From Sva-07 sp031426215 (GTDB lineage Bacteria > Actinomycetota > Acidimicrobiia > Acidimicrobiales > Ilumatobacteraceae), in NCBI GenBank assembly GCA_031426215.1, contig JANPKU010000049.1, positions 1-6,498 of the forward strand: DNA of 6,498 nt, written 5' to 3'. Below, piece after piece: positions 5,336 to 6,498 of this stretch (positions are counted from its first letter, which is position 1; the number at the start of each line of letters is the position of its first letter). The notes beneath the pieces are model-generated. The model had not been told where the DNA came from and did no database searches. It worked only from the letters and a program-made list of their open reading frames with translations. The translations under genes and the position numbers were made by a program.

Positions 5336-5986
5336 TCAGCTACCCCATCCGCCGTAGCGGTCGTCGCGGCTGTAGCTGGCGGTACCGTCGAGGCTCCAGT
5401 CGATGCGGATGCTGCTCTTGTTCCACTCGTCCGAGCAGCCGTCGGCGTCACGGTCCGAGCACCAGGTGACGTACTGCGTGCCGGGCATACCGGTGTTGTT
5501 CATGCGGGCATGGAACTCGAAGTCCCCTGCGATTCCTCTTGTCTGGTAGGCGGTCTGGAAGCACAAGTCCCGGCGGCCGTCACCGTTCTGGTCGGTCAAT
5601 CGTGCGGTCTGCGGTCCGGTGCCGTCAGGGTCGGGACAGGCGGAGATGAACCCGGCGCCGCTCGACTCGAACGACGCAGGACCGTTCAACTTGTTGCCGT
5701 TGCGGTCGAGGAAGCAAGCGTCGTTGTGCACGTTGCGGTTGCCAGGGCCCGCCACGTTGGGATCACTGAACATCTGCTTGTCGTACTGATCGGGCCTGAA
5801 GCAGCTCGAGTTCGGGTCGACATCGGCGTTCACGCCGGCGTCGCCGTTGATGTACGAGACGGCCCGTCCAGAGGAGCCATAGCTGCCACCTCCGTCGTGG
5901 CTGGCTGCAACGCCGGCGCCGGTGCCCGCGACCACCAGACCAGCGAACATGCCGGCGGTGAGGAATCGTTTCGTGTTGTTTCGCAT
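5336..5986 (-). CDS. secreted cysteine-rich protein with calcium-loop-like motifs
   Basis: Predicted 216-residue exported protein of unknown function. Residues 1-28 form a Sec signal peptide: a basic start MRNNTKRF, a hydrophobic core, and a VAA cleavage motif before S29. The mature part is Gly/Asp/Asn-rich with six cysteines (62, 91, 117, 142, 176, 184), enough for three disulfides. Two segments match Asp-rich calcium loops of the DxDxDGxxD type: TDQNGDGRRD (131-140) and exactly DRDADGCSD (178-186). DRNGNKLN (94-101) is a weaker third. Each lies within a few residues of a cysteine. Similar loops occur in EF-hand-like, dockerin and thrombospondin type 3 repeats, so extracellular calcium binding is inferred. 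The C-terminus is aromatic and Gly-rich (DDRYGGWGS). ATG 5986 is well supported by GGAAGG 8 nt upstream. The gene stands alone, convergent with the broken sigma operon, and has its own terminator hairpin. Confidence 0.85.
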   Translation of the reverse strand: MRNNTKRFLTAGMFAGLVVAGTGAGVAASHDGGGSYGSSGRAVSYINGDAGVNADVDPNSSCFRPDQYDKQMFSDPNVAGPGNRNVHNDACFLDRNGNKLNGPASFESSGAGFISACPDPDGTGPQTARLTDQNGDGRRDLCFQTAYQTRGIAGDFEFHARMNNTGMPGTQYVTWCSDRDADGCSDEWNKSSIRIDWSLDGTASYSRDDRYGGWGS

Positions 5987-6008
5987 AGCGATGACCTTCC
6001 AGTTTGTC

Positions 6009-6027
6009 GAGGGCCACGCGAACCCTC
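6009..6027. repeat. small inverted repeat in the leader of the secreted-protein gene
   Basis: GAGGG and CCCTC, five bases each, are separated by nine bases and lie just upstream of the ribosome binding site of the minus-strand secreted-protein gene. This could form a weak leader hairpin or be an operator. The short stem gives little statistical support. Confidence 0.2.
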
Positions 6028-6486
6028 ACGATGAGCGTGTGCCTATCTCATGACCGTCGGAACCTGTTTGTCACAACTACAGCGTTCGAGAACTGGCGTG
6101 CGACGCCACTGGCGTAAGGCTGATGCTCGGCGGACGAAGGCGCGCCGGTGTGGCTCCTGCGACGTCTGGTCGAGGCCGCGCGGTCTCGCGCGTCGGTTAT
6201 GAGCCCGAGGTTGTCCAGGCGACATGGACGATCGCTGCCGCATCTTCGCCCTCCTGAACGCAACAGTCCTCGGCCGACAACGTTCGCGGCGTGCGCTTGC
6301 GCAGCGCGGTCTACTGGTGGGTTCCAATTGCCGCTGAGGCGATGGAGCCGATCACGGCGAGGGTCTCCAACGCAGCCAACGCGGCTTGAGCGTCCTGGAT
6401 ACCGTCGTCTCCGCCCGAACGCACGAGCGCCTGTGAATCGCCTGGGATCCGCGGAGTCTCCTTACCTTGGAAACGAGGATGGATTC
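6028..6486. other. intergenic region, no convincing gene
   Basis: About 460 bp upstream of the minus-strand secreted-protein gene and before the plus-strand start at 6487. The minus frames across 6043-6327 are Arg/Ser/Pro-rich and resemble no family, as expected for non-coding GC-rich DNA. A plus frame from ATG 6123 is interrupted by TGA near 6255 and is otherwise open to about 6390; it resembles nothing I know. Promoters for both flanking genes should lie here, but no clear -35/-10 pair was found. Confidence 0.5.
6092..6115. repeat. 8-bp direct repeat ACTGGCGT with a nested inverted repeat
   Basis: ACTGGCGT occurs at 6092-6099 and again at 6108-6115, a spacing of 16 bp. The first copy also pairs with the intervening bases (TGGCG at 6094-6098 with CGCCA at 6104-6108). 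It lies about 105 bp upstream of the secreted-protein start codon, where an operator could sit. No known regulator site is recognised. Confidence 0.25.
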
Positions 6487-6498
6487 ATGGCAACCAGT
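6487..6498 (+). CDS. start of a gene cut by the window edge (MATS...)
   Basis: An ATG at 6487 opens a frame reading Met-Ala-Thr-Ser up to the window end, preceded by GAGGATGG at 4-11 nt, a good ribosome binding site. A TACCTT box at about 6463-6468 could serve as a -10 element. ATG 6479 in another frame is less likely because GAGG directly abuts it. Only four codons are visible, so nothing can be said of the product. Confidence 0.4.

Noticed and set aside
4252..5451. A 399-codon minus-strand open frame
   Set aside because: It is antisense to the sigma/anti-sigma remains, with Arg/Ser/Pro-rich composition and no recognisable motif. The plus-strand reading gives clear families.
5024..6034. A 336-codon plus-strand open frame
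   Set aside because: Only its first roughly 70 codons are real, being the shifted C-terminal part of the anti-sigma gene. The rest is antisense to the secreted-protein gene and is Val/Ala/Arg-rich without any family pattern.
6063..6090. GGAAC...CGTT resembling an ECF sigma promoter on the plus strand
   Set aside because: The spacing between the boxes is about 19 bp, longer than the usual 16-18, and it points at no gene within 390 bp.
6043..6327. Minus-strand 94- and 71-codon frames
   Set aside because: Their composition is heavily Arg/Ser, with no ribosome site and no family pattern, as typical of chance frames in GC-rich DNA.

Overview
The window is high-GC DNA with codon use and gene families typical of an actinobacterium: two DUF664-type DinB proteins, a short 'LLWCEGGPS' protein, a VOC protein, a flavodoxin-like reductase, and an ECF sigma/anti-sigma pair with an RskA-like C-terminus. 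The mix would suit Acidimicrobiia (Ilumatobacter-like genomes), but that placement comes from remembered family resemblance and was not computed. No rRNA, tRNA or CRISPR array was seen.

Left block (1-2867). A P-loop kinase related to chloramphenicol phosphotransferase lies on the minus strand, possibly leaderless from a GTG at 946. About 100 bp away a divergent plus-strand group begins: a 52-residue protein whose stop overlaps the start of a DinB/DUF664 protein, then a 158-bp gap, a VOC (glyoxalase-fold) protein, and a second DinB/DUF664 protein 34 bp further on. DUF664 and VOC families include thiol-dependent and metal-dependent small-molecule enzymes, so a detoxification or thiol-linked role is possible. 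No substrate can be read from the sequence.

Middle (2868-3466). This is a scar of a mobile element. It holds the N-terminal part of a tyrosine recombinase on the minus strand, with the catalytic domain missing, and about 260 bp with no gene. Two nearly identical 12-14 bp direct repeats (2892-2905 and 3441-3452) bracket it.

Right block (3473-6498). An intact flavodoxin-family gene is followed by the remains of an ECF sigma/anti-sigma operon. Only sigma region 4 survives, after an in-frame stop. The RskA-like anti-sigma gene has a one-base frameshift near 5028, and its likely original stop sits just before a hairpin. Past a second, strong 11-bp hairpin, a convergent minus-strand gene encodes a secreted protein with six cysteines and calcium-loop-like motifs. 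About 460 bp without a convincing gene follows, and a new plus-strand gene seems to begin in the last 12 bases.

The intact genes look ordinary. The most notable points are the decayed sigma/anti-sigma pair, the bracketed recombinase remnant, the kinase's unassigned N-terminal domain and the cysteine/aspartate-loop secreted protein. I found no convincing new multi-gene system.
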